From: Ensifer adhaerens
Lineage (GTDB): Bacteria; Pseudomonadota; Alphaproteobacteria; Rhizobiales; Rhizobiaceae
DNA: 64,000 bases
Direction of reading: 5' to 3'
Assembly (NCBI RefSeq): GCF_020035535.1
Contig: NZ_CP083350.1
Coordinates: 1,498,501-1,562,500, forward strand
The notes below the pieces were generated by a model. The model was given only the letters and a program-made list of their open reading frames with translations, searched no databases and was not told the DNA's origin. The number at the start of each line of letters is the position of its first letter. Position 1 is the stretch's first letter. Position numbers and translations under genes: made by a program. This document shows, piece after piece, positions 42,905 to 53,055 of this stretch.

Positions 42905-44101
42905 ATGACAGCGTCCTTCCTCCGCACGGCCATCGTCCTCGGTCTGATTTCGGCGATCGGTCCCTTCGCAATCGACATGTATCTGCCCGCCTTACCGTCG
43001 ATCGGCAGAGACCTGGCGGCCGAAAACGGCGTGGTACAGCTCAGCCTGCTCGCGTTCTTCATTTCCTTCGCCATTTCGCAGCTCATTTATGGCCCTCTGT
43101 CAGATATCTGGGGCCGCAAGGCGCCGCTCTATCTCGGCATCGGCCTTTTCACCGTCGCCAGCATCGGCTGCGCGCTTGCGACCGACATCGAGACCTTGAT
43201 CGCCTTCCGCTTCCTGCAGGGCATTGGTGGGGCCGCCGGTATGGTCATTCCGCGCGCTGTCGTCCGCGACATGCACACCGGCGTCCAGGCGGCACGGCTG
43301 ATGTCGCTGCTGATGCTGGTCTTCAGCGTTTCGCCGATCCTGGCGCCGCTTGCCGGCAGCGCCGTGATCCAGTTCTACGGCTGGCGCGGCGTCTTCTACG
43401 CGGTGATGGTCGCCGCCTTTATCGGCCTGATCCTCCTGTCGACGCAATTGCAGGAGACCCGCCCGAAAAAGGATCGTGCGGGCAGCAGCGTGGCAAGCGC
43501 GCTTGCCGCCTACCGCTTGCTGCTTTCGGACCGTAACTTCCTGACGCTTACCTTCATCGGCGGGCTCGGCATTTCCGGGTTCCTCGTCTATCTCGCCAAC
43601 TCGCCCTTCGTGCTCATTGACCACTACGGGCTGACGCCGACGCAATATAGCATCGCGTTCTCGATGAACGCCGTGTCCTTCTTCGCGGTGTCGCAGGCGA
43701 CCGGCTGGCTCGGCGAGCGTTTTGGGCTGGTTCGGGTCATGCATCTCGCCGTCGGCGCCTTCGCTTTGACCATGGTCACGATGTTCGTTGTCATGAGCCT
43801 CGGCTTCAACCAGTTGCCCGTCATGGCCGCTTTCCTGTTCGTCGGCTACGGGGTGCTCGGCCTGGTGATCCCGACCTCGGCGGTGCTGGCACTCGAAGAC
43901 CACGGCGAGATTGCCGGCACGGCTTCGGCGCTGATGGGGACGCTGCACTTCGTCACCGCCGCCGTTGCCATGGTGGTCGCGAGCCTCTTCTTCGACGGCA
44001 CGGCCCTGCCAATGACCGGCGCGATCGCAGCTTGTGCCCTTGCTGCCTTCCTCTTGACCCAGGCAACGATCGGCCGCAGCCGGGTGGTGGCGGCGGAGTA
44101 G
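42905..44101 (+). CDS. MFS drug efflux transporter (Bcr/CflA family)
   Basis: 398 residues with 12 hydrophobic segments. AIGPFAIDMYLPALPSIGRD in the first span and LIYGPLSDIWGRKAPLY after the second are Bcr/CflA signatures. The PRAVVRDMHTG stretch fits motif B. It exports drugs or metabolites by proton antiport in the inner membrane. The divergent TetR gene is the likely repressor. Confidence 0.9.
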   Translation: MTASFLRTAIVLGLISAIGPFAIDMYLPALPSIGRDLAAENGVVQLSLLAFFISFAISQLIYGPLSDIWGRKAPLYLGIGLFTVASIGCALATDIETLIAFRFLQGIGGAAGMVIPRAVVRDMHTGVQAARLMSLLMLVFSVSPILAPLAGSAVIQFYGWRGVFYAVMVAAFIGLILLSTQLQETRPKKDRAGSSVASALAAYRLLLSDRNFLTLTFIGGLGISGFLVYLANSPFVLIDHYGLTPTQYSIAFSMNAVSFFAVSQATGWLGERFGLVRVMHLAVGAFALTMVTMFVVMSLGFNQLPVMAAFLFVGYGVLGLVIPTSAVLALEDHGEIAGTASALMGTLHFVTAAVAMVVASLFFDGTALPMTGAIAACALAAFLLTQATIGRSRVVAAE

Positions 44102-44134
44102 CCCGAAGAAACAGCCTGCTGTTGACCCAGGAAG

Positions 44135-44170
44135 ACACCGGCGAGGCCTGGCTTCGCCGGTGTTCTCTTG
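44135..44170. terminator. Stem-loop terminator between convergent genes
   Basis: Arms ACACCGGCGA (44135-44144) and TCGCCGGTGT (44154-44163) pair perfectly, followed by TCTCTT. It lies between the convergent MFS and rtcB genes and may serve both. Confidence 0.65.
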
Positions 44171-44171
44171 C

Positions 44172-45611
44172 CTACCCCTTGATGGTCAGGATCGGTCGGA
44201 TCCGGGCAACGCGGGCCACCAGGCCGTCCGCCACCATCGGGTCCACCACCTGATCGATCGGGCGATAGGCGGCCGGTGCTTCTTCGTTCAGGCGGCCTTT
44301 CAGTTCCGCGAGAATATCTGCCCGTCCCCTTATTATCGGATCTTCGGTGTCGATCGGGCCGACGACGCGCAGGCCGGACAGCGTCGTCTTTGCAACTCTC
44401 GCCTCCCGGCGTGAAAGCCGACGTCCAGCGCCATGGGCGGAGGACTCCATGCCTTCCTCGGATCCCAGGCCGCGCAGCAGCCAGGTGCCGTCGCCCATCG
44501 AACCCGGCAAAATGACCGGCTCGCCAGTCCACTCGTAAGGCGAGCTTTTCAGAGCCGTTGTTCCGCGCGCCGGGCAGGCCCCCTTTCGGTGCCGAACGGT
44601 GCTGCCGTTCTCCCACACGGTGTTGTGTGGAGCATCGTAGACGAGCCGATGCTCGACCTGACGGCCAATGGTGCGCGACAGGGCTTCCACCGCCGCAAGG
44701 CCGATCAGGAACCGGTTCACGAAGGCGACGTTGGCCGCATTGGCGTGGCCGTTGAGAAAACGCCGGTAGAGATCGCAGTCGCGTGCCTGGGACAGAATGC
44801 CATCGCGAGCACCCGTCGCCTGGAGGCACGTCCGTTCGCGCGTCGCCGTGCCGATCCGCTGGCCGAAATCGAGCGAGCCGGAGTGGACGACGACAACGAC
44901 GCTGTCGGCCTTCAGCCCTGCGAGGTGGGCAAAGCCGCCATCGGCGATGCGTTCGACCATACCGAATTCGACGAAATGGTTGCCGCCACCGATGGTGCCG
45001 AGAATGGCGTCGTGCCGGTGTCGATCATCGGGCGCGGCATAGTCGGCAAAATCGGGATCGATACTGTCCGCGTGGAAGTTGCCGTCATCCGACATGCGAG
45101 CCACATCGTTCCAGGCTGCTGCGAGATCAAGGCGGGCAAGCAAGCCGCGCCGCTCGCCGGAAAGGCTTTCGAGCAAACCAGGCACGCCGTGTCTGAGTAT
45201 TGCGTGACGGTTCTTGCCGGTCAGCGCGATGTCGCGGCCGCCCTGGAAGAAGACATGGCGCAGATGCTTCTCCAGATCGGGTCCAAGGTCGCTCTCGCCG
45301 ATCCTGTCGAGGACGATCATGCGCATTCCGCAGCCGATGTCGTTGCCGATCAGGTGCGGAATGACGGCGCCTTCGATGTCGGCGACGACACCGACCGGAA
45401 CGGGCTTGCCGGGATGAAAGTCTGGCGTGGTGACGATGCGACCGGCAACAGCATCCCGTGCCGCCAGGGCCTCCGGCGAGGGAAGGGCGGTTGCGAGATC
45501 GCCGAGTGCGCGCGCACGCTGGTGCTCAGGTTCGTCGATCGCGACGACGGACCTGATTGCATGTCCGGAAACGACAGCGTTCCGGACGGTAGGGTTGTCT
45601 CGGGTGGACAT
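44172..45611 (-). CDS. rtcB: RtcB-family RNA ligase
   Basis: 479 residues from the ATG at 45611 with GGAG upstream. RtcB motifs in order: FHPGKPVPVG, GNDIGCGM (metal Cys), GGGNHFVEFG, VVHSGSLDFG, YDAPHNTVWE, RHRKGACPA, LPGSMGDGTW and SSAHGAGRRLSR (His that takes GMP). The ligase joins RNA ends with 2',3'-cyclic phosphate or 3'-phosphate to 5'-OH using GTP and manganese. No RtcA or RtcR lies beside it, unlike the E. coli operon. Confidence 0.88.
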   Translation of the reverse strand: MSTRDNPTVRNAVVSGHAIRSVVAIDEPEHQRARALGDLATALPSPEALAARDAVAGRIVTTPDFHPGKPVPVGVVADIEGAVIPHLIGNDIGCGMRMIVLDRIGESDLGPDLEKHLRHVFFQGGRDIALTGKNRHAILRHGVPGLLESLSGERRGLLARLDLAAAWNDVARMSDDGNFHADSIDPDFADYAAPDDRHRHDAILGTIGGGNHFVEFGMVERIADGGFAHLAGLKADSVVVVVHSGSLDFGQRIGTATRERTCLQATGARDGILSQARDCDLYRRFLNGHANAANVAFVNRFLIGLAAVEALSRTIGRQVEHRLVYDAPHNTVWENGSTVRHRKGACPARGTTALKSSPYEWTGEPVILPGSMGDGTWLLRGLGSEEGMESSAHGAGRRLSRREARVAKTTLSGLRVVGPIDTEDPIIRGRADILAELKGRLNEEAPAAYRPIDQVVDPMVADGLVARVARIRPILTIKG

Positions 45612-45750
45612 GGTGGTTCTCCGTAGCCTCGGGTTCAGCAGCCGCGGCAATACGGATCGGCGCGTTATCTAGGCGATTGCACGCCGGCAGTCAACGTGCT
45701 GCCGGGGCCGGCAGCACGCCAGGGTCGAAGAGCTGTGCCTGCTTGTCCGA

Positions 45751-46955
<1,205 letters not shown>

Positions 46956-46980
46956 TATGTGCCGTTGCTGGAATGCGAGG

Positions 46981-49134
46981 TTACAGCGCGCAGGAAACGC
47001 AGCCCTGGACCTGCGTGCCTTCGAGCGCCATCTGCCGAAGGCGGATGTAGTAGATGGTCTTGATGCCCTTCTTCCAGGCGTGGATCTGGGCACGGTTGAT
47101 GTCGCGGGTCGTTGCCGTGTCGCGGAAGAAGAGCGTCAGCGACAGGCCCTGGTCGACGTGCTGGGTAGCCGCCGCATAGGTGTCGATGATCTTCTCGGGC
47201 CCGATCTCGTAGGCGTCCTGGTAGTATTCGAGGTTGTCGTTGGTCATGAAGGCGGCCGGATAGTAGACGCGGCCGATCTTGCCTTCCTTACGGATCTCGA
47301 TCTTCGAGACGATCGGGTGGATCGAGGAAGTGGAGTGGTTGATGTAGGAGATCGAGCCCGTCGGGGGCACGGCCTGGAGGTTCTGGTTGTAGAGGCCGCC
47401 AGCTATCACCGCCCGTTTCAACTCCAGCCAGTCTTCCTGCGTCGGGATGGATATTCCCGCCTGCTCGAATAGGTCTTTCACCTTTTCGGTCGCCGGCAGC
47501 CATTCGGTCTCGGTGTATTTGTCGAAATAGTCACCCGACGCGTATTTCGAGTTCTCGAAACCCTTGAAGCTCTCGCCACGCTCGATGGCGATGCGGTTTG
47601 AGGCCCGGATCGCGTGGTAGGTCACAGTGTAAAAATAGATGTTGGTGAAATCGATCCCTTCCTCGGAGCCGTAAAAGATGCGCTCGCGGGCGAGATATCC
47701 GTGCAGGTTCATCTGCCCGAGGCCGATCGCGTGGCTGTCATCGTTGCCCTTCTCGATCGAGGGAACCGGCGAAATGTGGCTCATATCCGAGACGGCCGTC
47801 AGCGCGCGGATCGAGGTCTCTATGGTCTTGCCGAAATCGGCCGAGTCCATCGCCGCTGCGATGTTCAGCGAGCCGAGATTGCAGGAAATGTCCTTGCCCA
47901 TCTTGGCGTAGGAGAGGTCGTCGTTGAATTCGCTCGCCTCGCTCACCTGCAGGATTTCCGAGCAGAGGTTACTCATGGTGATGCGCCCGGCGATCGGGTT
48001 TTCCCGATTCACCGTGTCTTCGAACATGATGTAGGGATAACCGCTTTCGAACTGGATCTCGGCGATGATCTGGAAGAATTCGCGCGCCTTGATCTTCCGC
48101 TTGCGGATGCGGGCATCCTCGACCATCTCGCGATATTTCTCCGTCACCGAGATCTCGGTGAGCGGCACGCCGTAGACGCGCTCCACGTCATAGGGCGAGA
48201 ACAGGTACATGTCCTCGTTGTTGCGGGCGAGCTCGAAGGTGATGTCGGGGATGACGACGCCGAGCGACAGCGTCTTGATGCGGATCTTCTCGTCGGCATT
48301 TTCGCGCTTGGTATCGAGGAAGCGCATGATGTCAGGGTGGTGGGCGTGGAGATAGACCGCACCTGCGCCCTGGCGGGCACCGAGCTGGTTGGCATAGGAG
48401 AAACTGTCTTCGAGCAGCTTCATCACAGGAATGATGCCGGAGGACTGGTTCTCGATCTGCTTGATCGGCGCGCCCATCTCACGGATGTTGGTGAGCGACA
48501 GCGCCACGCCGCCGCCGCGTTTGGAAAGCTGCAGCGCCGAATTGATGGCGCGGCCGATGCTCTCCATGTTGTCCTCGATCCGGAGCAGAAAGCAAGAGAC
48601 GAGTTCGCCGCGAGCCTTCTTGCCGGCATTGAGGAAGGTCGGCGTCGCCGGCTGGAAGCGGCCGGAAATGATCTCGTCGACGAGATCGCGGGCGTGCTGT
48701 TCGTCGCCGCGCGCCAGCGTCATCGCCACCATGCAGACGCGGTCTTCGTAGCGCTCCAGGTAACGCTTCCCGTCGAAGGTCTTCAGCGTATAGGACGTGT
48801 AGTATTTGAACGCGCCGAGGAACGTCGGGAAACGGAACTTCTTGCCATAGGCGTGATCGTAGAGGTCGCGCACGAAGTTGAAGGAATACTGGTCGAGAAC
48901 CTCCTGCTCGTAATAGCCCTCGGTCACCAGATAATCGAGCTTCTCGCGAAGGTTATGGAAGAACACGGTGTTCTGGTTGACGTGCTGGAGGAAGTATTGC
49001 TTCGCAGCCTGCCGGTCCTTGTCGAGCTGGATGCGCCCCTCTTCGTCATAGAGGTTCAGCATCGCGTTGAGCGCATGGTAGTCCAGCGCCGGTTCCGTTG
49101 CCTTCAGGGGGCGTTCGAGTGTTGAGACGTCCAA
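46981..49134 (-). CDS. nrdE: Class Ib ribonucleotide reductase large subunit NrdE
   Basis: About 717 residues from a TTG at 49134 ([20 protein letters not shown]) with GGAACGA upstream, overlapping the nrdI end; this gives a normal NrdE length. Catalytic regions are present: GELVSCFLL (first active-site Cys), NLCSEI with the second-site residues, and C-terminal GCVSCAL (redox cysteines that take electrons from NrdH). It reduces ribonucleoside diphosphates. Confidence 0.95.
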   Translation of the reverse strand: MDVSTLERPLKATEPALDYHALNAMLNLYDEEGRIQLDKDRQAAKQYFLQHVNQNTVFFHNLREKLDYLVTEGYYEQEVLDQYSFNFVRDLYDHAYGKKFRFPTFLGAFKYYTSYTLKTFDGKRYLERYEDRVCMVAMTLARGDEQHARDLVDEIISGRFQPATPTFLNAGKKARGELVSCFLLRIEDNMESIGRAINSALQLSKRGGGVALSLTNIREMGAPIKQIENQSSGIIPVMKLLEDSFSYANQLGARQGAGAVYLHAHHPDIMRFLDTKRENADEKIRIKTLSLGVVIPDITFELARNNEDMYLFSPYDVERVYGVPLTEISVTEKYREMVEDARIRKRKIKAREFFQIIAEIQFESGYPYIMFEDTVNRENPIAGRITMSNLCSEILQVSEASEFNDDLSYAKMGKDISCNLGSLNIAAAMDSADFGKTIETSIRALTAVSDMSHISPVPSIEKGNDDSHAIGLGQMNLHGYLARERIFYGSEEGIDFTNIYFYTVTYHAIRASNRIAIERGESFKGFENSKYASGDYFDKYTETEWLPATEKVKDLFEQAGISIPTQEDWLELKRAVIAGGLYNQNLQAVPPTGSISYINHSTSSIHPIVSKIEIRKEGKIGRVYYPAAFMTNDNLEYYQDAYEIGPEKIIDTYAAATQHVDQGLSLTLFFRDTATTRDINRAQIHAWKKGIKTIYYIRLRQMALEGTQVQGCVSCAL

Positions 49135-49520
49135 AATCGTTCCATCCCGTTTTTGACGTTGGCGACGTCCGCTTCGGTCCCGAGTAGCTCGAACCGATAG
49201 AGGTAGGGCACCCGGCACTTGGCCGAGATCACGTCGCCGGCGATCCCGTAGGTCGCTCCGAAATTGCTATTGCCCGCGGCAATCACGCCGCGGATGTGGG
49301 AGCGGTTGCCCGCATCGTTCAGGAAGCGGATCACCTGTTTCGGCACGGCGCCCCGGCCGTCGTCGCCGCAATAGGTGGGCACGACGAGCACATAGGGCTC
49401 CGTAACCGTAAGCGAACCCTTACCTTCGTTGAGCGGTATGCGGGTTGCGCGAAGGCCGAGCTTTTCGACGAAACGATGGGTGTTTTCCGAGCGGCTGGAA
49501 AAATAGACGATCAGCCCCAT
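49104..49520 (-). CDS. nrdI: NrdI flavodoxin-like protein
   Basis: 138 residues. [20 protein letters not shown] (FMN phosphate loop) and [20 protein letters not shown] are NrdI signatures, plus [19 protein letters not shown]. It supplies oxidant for assembling the NrdF manganese cofactor. Its 3' end overlaps the nrdE start and it lies nine bases after nrdH. Confidence 0.95.
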   Translation of the reverse strand: MGLIVYFSSRSENTHRFVEKLGLRATRIPLNEGKGSLTVTEPYVLVVPTYCGDDGRGAVPKQVIRFLNDAGNRSHIRGVIAAGNSNFGATYGIAGDVISAKCRVPYLYRFELLGTEADVANVKNGMERFWTSQHSNAP

Positions 49521-49529
49521 CGCTAGCCC

Positions 49530-49751
49530 TCAAGCAAGTGCGCTGATCATGTCCGGGCGGAAGCCGGCCCAATGGCGCTCGCCGGCGACGACGACCGGGA
49601 CCTGGCGGTAGCCGAGACCCTGCACGAGCGCGAACGCATCGGAATCCTCGGAGATATCGATGAGGCGGTAATCGGTGCCCTGGCGGTCGAGTGCGCGGGT
49701 GGTGGCGGTGCATTGGACGCAGGCGGGCTTGCTGTAGACGGTGATCGACAT
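49530..49751 (-). CDS. nrdH: NrdH glutaredoxin-like electron donor
   Basis: 73 residues from the ATG at 49751 with GAGGAA upstream. MSITVYSKPACVQCTATTRA carries the CVQC redox site, and VPVVVAGERHWAGFRPDMI the substrate-side loop with W-SGFRP-like motif. It reduces NrdE. First gene of the operon, downstream of a long leader with a cobalamin riboswitch. Confidence 0.95.
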   Translation of the reverse strand: MSITVYSKPACVQCTATTRALDRQGTDYRLIDISEDSDAFALVQGLGYRQVPVVVAGERHWAGFRPDMISALA

Positions 49752-50089
49752 GGGTTCCTCGTGAGGGTCTCGCAAATGGGCGCAAAAAGTCGTCGGGTCG
49801 CGCGAACGCGAACCGTGGTGTTGGCGATTGGACACGGAACATCGCTCCCCGGTCGCCTTGACCGGAGTTGACGTCGTCAAGCTGACCCAAGGTCGGTTAC
49901 GCAACCGGGTCGGCTCGTATTGCTCGGGCGCTCAGGAATTCCGCGGATGCGAGTTTTCAGGGCGCGGCCCTCCGATCAGGCGCGCAACAACGCGCACCCG
50001 TCCGCAGAAGGTGGATCTGAACTGGAAGAAACTGACATGACTTCACCCCGAAGCTTTCGACAGGCTGCCGGGGAGATGTCGAGACGATC

Positions 50090-50108
50090 CGGCAGGCTCA
50101 TCCTGCCG
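50090..50108 (-). terminator. Possible attenuator hairpin in the nrdHIEF leader
   Basis: CGGCAGG and CCTGCCG arms (CGGCAGGCTCATCCTGCCG on the plus strand) form a stable 7-bp stem about 45 nt downstream of the riboswitch. No U-run follows, so it is either a Rho-dependent or expression-platform element, or a simple leader hairpin. Confidence 0.35.
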
Positions 50109-50154
50109 TAACGCACCCAACCCCTCCGGACACCCCGCCCGTGGACTTATGTTG

Positions 50155-50350
50155 CTCGAGGCAGGTCTCCTGGCTCACGGGTCAAAGCTTCCATCCCGAC
50201 CTTCCCGAGGCCTCATGCCTCAGTGGTCCAATTCCGGACAGTCGCTCGCCGTCTACAGTTGCGGGGGCAGCTGCGGCATAGCCGGGCGGAAAGCGCCGGC
50301 GCACCGTATTCCCGTCTTAGCTCCCAATCCTTGCGAATCGGAAGAACCTC
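50155..50350 (-). ncRNA. Cobalamin (B12) riboswitch upstream of nrdHIEF
   Basis: Read on the minus strand, the hallmark segments appear in order: GAGGTTC start, GACGGGAATACGGTGCG, GCTGCCCCCGCAACTGTAG, GACCACTG, GGGAAGG, and the B12 box AGCCAGGAGACCTGCC (50160-50175). These define the class I cobalamin riboswitch. It lies about 400 nt before nrdH on the same strand. Adenosylcobalamin binding would lower nrdHIEF expression, sparing this B12-independent enzyme when a B12-dependent reductase can work. Confidence 0.92.
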
Positions 50351-50352
50351 GA

Positions 50353-50368
50353 ACACTACATATAGTAG
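50353..50368. promoter_or_regulatory. NrdR-box-like site
   Basis: ACACTACATATAGTAG matches the NrdR consensus ACACWATATATWGTGT at 13 of 16 positions. It lies just upstream of the riboswitch 5' end, where the nrdHIEF promoter should be. NrdR usually binds two such boxes; a second was not found by eye. Confidence 0.5.
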
Positions 50369-50641
50369 TTGATCGCGCATCTGCGTCAATAGGTGCGAGG
50401 TGCCTCCGGCCCGGGTGAGGGGGCGAATTCTTTCGCCGTGTGGATAACAAGACGTTAAACGAGGGGGCGCGGCAAAGCCCGTTGGCGGGGCGCTCTCGGC
50501 TTCGACGCCGCGCGCTCGCGCCCTTACCGGTCACCTACGAAGGTACGATATTCTAGGACGCGCCAGAGCGAATTTCTGCTCATTCGATCCGGCGCCTGGC
50601 AGGGTGGCAGATTGCGACAGCTGAGATTTGTTTTTGCCCCG
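50369..50641. other. Intergenic region upstream of nrdHIEF, no gene seen
   Basis: About 270 bp between the NrdR-box-like site and the 3' end of the DUF1127 gene. It presumably holds the rest of the nrd promoter. No other feature was recognised. Confidence 0.4.
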
Positions 50642-50953
50642 TCAGTCGCAGAGCGACATGCTGACGTCCTTGTTTTCTCCGGGTTGGGCGCGAGGTGAAG
50701 CCCTCGCCACGCGCGGTGCGTTGCCGCAGTCCCGCGTCGGTGAGGGCTGTGGCTTCTGCGCATTGTCGTCCTTCGGCCAGTGCCGCGGATCGGCAACGTC
50801 GCCGACGCGCGCCCGAATGTTCTCGTGGTCCCGCGTCAGGCCGATATCCCTCAACTGGAACTCGCTGAAGGTATCGATGGCGATGGTTGGGTTGAGCACG
50901 TTCCCGGCCCGTTTCAGGACATGAAGGATCGTCGATCGCAGCGCGCTAAGCAT
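50642..50953 (-). CDS. DUF1127-type small protein
   Basis: 103 residues from the ATG at 50953, with AGAGGA upstream. The middle reads TFSEFQLRDIGLTRDHENIR, the DUF1127 (YjiS-like) pattern of a short arginine-rich helix ending in L.DIG..R. A longer polar tail follows. Relatives bind RNA or affect phosphate and carbon responses in alphaproteobacteria. It is divergent from the LysR gene. Confidence 0.7.
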   Translation of the reverse strand: MLSALRSTILHVLKRAGNVLNPTIAIDTFSEFQLRDIGLTRDHENIRARVGDVADPRHWPKDDNAQKPQPSPTRDCGNAPRVARASPRAQPGENKDVSMSLCD

Positions 50954-51064
50954 TGCTATCCTCTTTGTTTTTGCTGTTGTGTTCGCGAAAAAAGTGAGGA
51001 TTTTTGCCGCTTCGCGCAAAGCGATTTCTCGCATGCTGGCATAAAGAATGCTTATCTCAACGCC

Positions 51065-51988
51065 ATGAGCAAGATTCCTCCCATGAGTGCGGTGCGTGCC
51101 TTCGAAGCGGCGGCACGGCACCTGAGCTTCACCCGCGCCGCCGACGAACTCGGCATGACGCAGGCGGCGGTCAGCTACCAGATCCGGCTGCTGGAGGAGC
51201 GCATAGGCACGCCGCTCTTCGTCCGGCTTCCGCGCGAGGTGCGGCTGACTGCGGCCGGGCGGCAACTGGCGCCGAAGGTGACGGAGGCGATCGACCTTCT
51301 CGGGGCGGCCTTTTCGGAAATCACCGACAAGACCGAACACCACCTGCACATCTCCATATTGCCGACCGTCGTGTCGAGCTGGCTCGGCTCCAGGCTCGCC
51401 TCGTTCCAGACGGCCCATCCGAACATCAGCATTCGGGTGCACATGTCGACGGAGCTGATCGACTTCAAGCGTGATGCGATCGATCTTGTCGTGCGCAGCG
51501 GCAATGGCGACTGGCCCGGCAACGACGTGTTTCCGCTTTTCCCGATCGATTACATGCCGGTCTGCACGCCTTCTTTCCTGGAAAAGCACCAGCTCAGGCA
51601 TCCCTCCGACGTGCTGCGCGTGCGGCGCTTCGGCAATGCCAGCTGGTGGCGGCGATGGATGATCGAGACGGGGGTGGAACCGCCGGCAAGCAACGGTACC
51701 GAGCTGATCTTCGACGTCCAGGCGATGGATGTCACCACGACACTCAACGACCATGGCATTGCCATCGCCGTTTCGACCTTCCTGATGGACGAACTTAGGA
51801 GCGGCCGATTGATTCGGCCGTTCGACCATGTGGTTCGCGACGGGCGTGCCTACTGGCTGGTCTATCCGCAAGGCAGCCGACGGCAGAAGAAGATCCAGGC
51901 GTTTCGTGACTGGATCATCGCCGAGGCGGATGCGTCGAACGCGCTTCTTTCGTCGGTGATGGGGGAGCAGGGGTCCGTTTCGGGCTGA
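51065..51988 (+). CDS. LysR-family regulator (GcvA-like)
   Basis: 307 residues from the ATG at 51065. PPMSAVRAFEAAARHLSFTR and ADELGMTQAAVSYQIRLLEE form the winged helix-turn-helix in GcvA-type style (aaRHlSFt.AAdeL..tqsAVS.qI). The C-terminal effector domain is normal length. Divergent from the DUF1127 gene, which may be its target. Confidence 0.88.
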   Translation: MSKIPPMSAVRAFEAAARHLSFTRAADELGMTQAAVSYQIRLLEERIGTPLFVRLPREVRLTAAGRQLAPKVTEAIDLLGAAFSEITDKTEHHLHISILPTVVSSWLGSRLASFQTAHPNISIRVHMSTELIDFKRDAIDLVVRSGNGDWPGNDVFPLFPIDYMPVCTPSFLEKHQLRHPSDVLRVRRFGNASWWRRWMIETGVEPPASNGTELIFDVQAMDVTTTLNDHGIAIAVSTFLMDELRSGRLIRPFDHVVRDGRAYWLVYPQGSRRQKKIQAFRDWIIAEADASNALLSSVMGEQGSVSG

Positions 51989-52078
51989 GCCCCGACGGAC
52001 GATTTCCCTTGCAGGTTGTTTTGCCGAAACCACCCTCGGTTGGCGCTATCGGATGAAGGTGAAACTTTCATGGAGAAA

Positions 52079-52121
52079 CTGAAAATCAGCTGAGAACGGC
52101 TGTTACCAAACTGACATGGCA
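52079..52121 (+). promoter_or_regulatory. PHO-box-like repeats upstream of the Ugp-type operon
   Basis: CTG starts recur at about 11-bp steps from 52079. The best pair is CTGTTACCAAACTGACAT (52100-52117), similar to the PhoB consensus CTGTCATNNNNCTGTCAT. It lies about 95 bp before the phosphodiesterase ATG. A PhoB role fits glycerophosphodiester scavenging. Confidence 0.5.
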
Positions 52122-52212
52122 GCTCCCTAAAGACTGCGGCCAACCGCAGCCGGAGAGGAGACCGAAGCCCTCCGACGCGCACGCCTTGAAGCCATCGTCG
52201 GAGGCCGTTTCC

Positions 52213-53055
52213 ATGAAGATCGTCCAGATCAGCGACACCCATCTCAGCCCGCTGAAGAGCCATTTCAACGACAACTGGGAGCCGCTTCGCGCCTGGATCG
52301 AAGCGGTGGCACCTGATCTCGTCATTCACACCGGTGACGTGACCATCGACGGCGCCGACCACGAAGACGACATCACCTTTTCGCTCGACCTGACCGGCCA
52401 GCTGTCGATGCCGGTGCTGATCGTGCCCGGCAATCACGATGTCGGCCATTTGCCCGGTTCGCATCAGCCGGTCGACCTGGAGCGTCTTGCCCGCTGGCGC
52501 CGCCTCGCCGGACCGGATTACTGGGTCTCCGATCACGCGGGCTGGCGGCTGATCGGGCTCAACAGCCTGCTCCTCGGCTTCGAAGATGAGGAAGAGGAAA
52601 CGCAGTTCGCCTGGCTTGAGGAGCAGTTGCGGAGCCACGGCGGGCGCCAAGTGGCGATCTTCGCCCACAAGCCGCTCTTCGTCGACGCGCCAGAGGAAGG
52701 CGACACCGGATACTGGAGCGTTCGCCCCCACCAGCGCCAGCGCCTCTTCGATCTGATCGAGGGTTCCGACGTGGCGCTGCATGCAAGCGGCCACCTGCAT
52801 TGGGCCTGGAAGGGCGAACATGCCGGAACGGCGCTCGTCTGGGCGCCGCCGACCTCCTTTATCATCGACACGCTGGAGCGGCCGATGCCGGGAGAGCGGC
52901 TGGTCGGCGCCGTCGTGCACGAATTCACCGATGCCGGTGTCTCGAGCGAGATCGTCGCCGTCCCGGGACTTGTCAGCCACGTGCTCGATCCGATCGTCGA
53001 GGAGGTCTATCCGCAGGCGGCGAAGAAGAAGCCCCTTGTGGAGGCGGCGCAATGA
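52213..53055 (+). CDS. Metallophosphoesterase, probable glycerophosphodiesterase-type
   Basis: 280 residues from the ATG at 52213 (MKIVQISDTHLSPLKSHF), GGAGG upstream. Full calcineurin-type motifs: D-T-H, HTGDVTIDGADH, VPGNHDVGH, FAHKPLF and ASGHLHWAW. This is close to the GpdQ/cAMP-phosphodiesterase branch (IcpP type). The stop overlaps the ATPase start (ATGA), so it is co-expressed with a Ugp-like importer. It would release phosphate or alcohols from imported phosphodiesters. Confidence 0.85.
   Translation: MKIVQISDTHLSPLKSHFNDNWEPLRAWIEAVAPDLVIHTGDVTIDGADHEDDITFSLDLTGQLSMPVLIVPGNHDVGHLPGSHQPVDLERLARWRRLAGPDYWVSDHAGWRLIGLNSLLLGFEDEEEETQFAWLEEQLRSHGGRQVAIFAHKPLFVDAPEEGDTGYWSVRPHQRQRLFDLIEGSDVALHASGHLHWAWKGEHAGTALVWAPPTSFIIDTLERPMPGERLVGAVVHEFTDAGVSSEIVAVPGLVSHVLDPIVEEVYPQAAKKKPLVEAAQ

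Noticed and set aside
47614..49125. 503-codon plus-strand frame opposite nrdE
   Set aside because: It is the antisense of a well-conserved NrdE gene; its His/Asp/Gly-rich translation is typical of such shadows.
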